DNA of 41,521 nucleotides. It comes from Kalaharituber pfeilii. Lineage: Eukaryota > Ascomycota > Pezizomycetes > Pezizales > Pezizaceae. Shown in pieces: positions 39,435 through 41,521 of the stretch (its first letter is position 1; every line of letters starts with the position of its first letter). A model generated the notes under the pieces. It made no database searches and had not been told where the DNA came from. It saw nothing but the letters and a program-made list of their open reading frames with translations. Both the position numbers and the translations under genes were made by a program. The stretch lies in assembly GCA_015179045.1 (NCBI GenBank), contig WHUZ01000187.1:1-41521 (forward strand), read 5' to 3'.

Positions 39435-41521
39435 GGGACCCTCAAAGCACGATTGGGAGGTCCCCTGAACATCACCCTCTCCTGGCGACCAATATTAAAT
39501 TCCAACCCTCTGGAATGAAAATCCGAGCCCTCATCAACCCCGGTACATCTGCTTCTGTTGTCTCTCTGTCTCTGGGAAGAAAATTGGGTTGGAAGAAACG
39601 GGCTAGGCCCGTGAATATATGCCAGGGGGACGGGAGCTCCTTGGAAGGAGGAATAAAGGTTTTGAATACTGCATTTGTGTTTTCCAGCGTTCGGAGTAAA
39701 TCAGGTAATGTAATCTCTAGTACTGTGTTTGATTTTGATGCAGAATGCTTAGATATTGGGGATAGAGAAGTGTTATTAGGACTGTCTTGGTTAGGAAGAA
39801 AAGGTTTCTTTGTGGATTGTGAAAACAGGCGTTTGGTGCATAATTCCTTTGATTTTGTTGTTCCTTGTAATGAAGTCGTTCTGCCATCTGTTTCTGTTTT
39901 GGATTTAGGAAAGGAACCCCTAGAGGAAGGCGATGTACTACTAATGATTGATGCACGCGAACGTTATGAACGTTACGCTCAAGTATTTTCCAAGTAGCAA
40001 GCAGCCAGACTACCACCCCACTGATCCTGGGATCACACGATCCCACTTAATGACCTTAATGCTAAAGTACCTAATGGCCCGATATACAAGACCACCTGGG
40101 AGGAAGATGAAGCCCTGCAGAGGTATCTGGAGGAGGACCTACCCACTAGCAAGATTAGACGTTCAAGATCTGCAGCTGGCGCACCAATACTATTCGTCCG
40201 GAAGAAGGATGGCTCACTCCGTCTATGTGTGGACTACAGGGAACTCAATAAGATCATAGTACCAAACCGGTACCCCCTCCCACTCATGCCAGACCTTCTG
40301 GAAAGGACTCGCGGCGGTAGATACTTCACCAAACTAGACCTCAAGAACGGCTACTACCTCATTCGGATTAAGCCAGGTAACGAATGGAAGACCGCCTTTA
40401 AGACTAAGAAGGGCTTGTTTGAATATACTGTTATGCCTTTTGGTCTTGTCAACGCACTGGCGAGCTTTCAGGAAATGATAGACGAAATTTTGAAGGACGT
40501 TGATGGGGTAGTATGGTACTTGGATGATATCTTAATCTATGGAGGAAGGACTGAAGCCGAACACCAAAAAATCGTGGAATGGGTCCTACAACTACTTCTT
40601 GACCACGGACTGGCCGTGAATCTGTCCAAGTCCAAATTTCACATACAAGAAATGACCTTGCTTGGCCACATCATCAATGGGAAGGAGATCAAGATGGACC
40701 CCCACAAGCTTAGCACCATTGCTGACTAGCCAACACCTACCAAGAAGAAGGAAATCCAGAAATTCGTGGGCTTTGCCAACTACTACCGCCGTTTCATCAA
40801 AAACTACAGCACCAGAGTGAAACCACTTACCTCTCTCACGGGCAACGTACCATTCTCATAGGGTGACGCACAACAGCAGTCATTCGATGAACTTAAGCAA
40901 GCATTCATGTCCGCTCCAGTACTCCGCCTATGGGATAGAACCCTGAAGACGATCATGGAAACCGATGCATCTAACCAAGCCCTTGCTAGCATCCTCTCCC
41001 AATATCACGAGGAGGATGGAGCTAAAACACTGCACCCAGTCGACTTCCACTCACGAGCCCTCAACGCAGCCGAACGAAATTACCCTATCCATGATAAGGA
41101 GCTGCTGGCAATCATCGACTGCTTCAAGAAATGGTACACTTGGCTATAGAGCGTACATATCGATGTCTATACTGACTACTATGAGCTCAAGTACTTTGCT
41201 ACCAAGCAGAAGCTCAACTCCCGACAGGCCAACTGGTACATGAAGATGTGCGAGTTGGACTTTACTATTATCTATCGCAAGGGAAGCGATAACGGGAAAG
41301 CTGATGCTATATCATGACGGACCGGTGACAAACCCGCAGGTCTGGAGGTCCAATTTCTAAAAGATGGACAACTACTCATCAACGGCGACCCCATTGAAGA
41401 AGACTCAGAGGTCGAAGGCATCGATACCAAAGACTGGGAAAGAAGGAACGGTCTCCTAGTGGTACCAAAAGAACACAGGCTGGCCGTCATGAAACAGTAC
41501 CACGACTCAGAAGTCACTGGC
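39431..41521 (+). pseudogene. pol of the gypsy element (PR-RT-RH-IN start)
   Basis: One frame runs through the whole stretch with stops at 39995, 40022, 40727, 40859, 41147 and 41315. Protease comes first, with the active-site region ALINPGTSASVVS at about 39529-39567; the usual catalytic Asp is Asn and Ser is Pro. 'EVLLGLSWL' follows. Reverse transcriptase has 'DYRELNKIIVPNRYPLPLMP', 'KLDLKNGYYLIRI', 'MPFGLVNALASFQ' and the YLDD catalytic box near 40518-40529. The thumb has '[16 protein letters not shown]'. RNase H has 'METDASNQALASILSQ', 'SRALNAAERNYPIHDKELLA' and a 'YTDYYELKYF' segment. The last residues, 'VPKEHRLAVMKQYHDS', open the integrase zinc-binding region. pol lies in the -1 frame relative to gag and starts where gag's final stop lies. 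Confidence 0.9.

Larger units (their letters stand above)
37100..41521 (+). mobile_element. Ty3/gypsy LTR retrotransposon, cut by window end
   Basis: The 5' LTR is followed by gag and then pol in the order protease, reverse transcriptase, RNase H, integrase, which is the Ty3/gypsy order. Inserted in a MITE. gag has one frameshift and pol several stops, so the copy is dead as read. The 3' part (rest of integrase, any chromodomain, 3' LTR) lies outside. Confidence 0.92.

Overview
The window looks like a gene-poor, heterochromatin-like block from a filamentous fungus, probably a dikaryan with a large, repeat-rich genome. The evidence is the RNase H-bearing non-LTR retrotransposons, a Ty3/gypsy LTR element, GT-AG introns of 55-65 bp, a decayed TET/JBP-type dioxygenase copy and a DUF6532-like fragment. 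I cannot settle the species or the ascomycete/basidiomycete question from sequence alone. I found no intact, confidently functional protein gene, tRNA, rRNA or CRISPR array. Almost everything that is not a transposon fossil is tandem or dispersed repeat.

Layout. 1-2.1 kb: dispersed repeats. 2.16-3.40 kb (-): decayed spliced gene, DUF6532-like. 3.67-4.50 kb: 140-bp satellite. 5.03-5.83 kb (-): a discrete ORF1-only LINE insertion with a 12-bp target-site duplication (TSD). 6.46-9.72 kb (-): unrecognised multi-exon gene remnant. 9.8-13.0 kb: mostly featureless, with a 24-bp minisatellite beside a TA-flanked MITE. 13.0-14.72 kb (+): broken TET/JBP-like dioxygenase gene beside a 43-bp satellite. 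15.37-15.56 kb: LINE 3' end. 15.8-17.2 kb: minisatellites and a hairpin. 17.42-18.15 kb (+): second ORF1-only LINE copy. 18.5-22.4 kb: 12-, 33- and 58-bp arrays, a MITE and a solo LTR-like element. 22.43-22.86 kb (-): 5' part of the same ORF1. 23.03-23.90 kb: an 871-bp GGCC-rich foldback element with an 8-bp TSD. 24.22-24.44 kb: second small LTR-like element with a 5-bp TSD. 24.78-26.67 kb (-): LINE ORF2 fragment (end of reverse transcriptase, RNase H, CCHC) inserted in the 33-bp satellite. 27.4-32.0 kb: 57-60-bp satellite in two opposed arrays, interrupted by several LINE tails and another MITE. 33.4-34.66 kb: 33-bp array, then a 42-bp array with a 20-22-bp perfect palindrome in the best units. 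34.66-35.19 kb: LINE ORF2 terminus. 35.3-37.1 kb: more dispersed repeats. 37.10 kb to the end: a Ty3/gypsy element (LTR, gag, protease, RT, RNase H, start of integrase), cut by the window edge and nested in a third MITE copy.

How it fits together. Two related LINE families share a short structured 3' tail ending in poly(A). That tail recurs about ten times, from 1.9-kb ORF2 fragments down to 50-bp tail-only insertions with perfect 12-13-bp TSDs. Two diverged insertions carry ORF1 fused directly to that tail, with no ORF2, like mammalian HAL1 half-LINEs. The nonsense changes in gag-pol and ORF1 are mainly of the G:C to A:T type (TGG to TAG or TGA, CGA to TGA, CAG to TAG). This fits RIP-like or methylation-driven decay. 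The strongest candidates for something undescribed are the ORF1-only LINE family, the tail-only insertions with a recurrent 5' boundary, the GGCC foldback element and the palindromic satellites.
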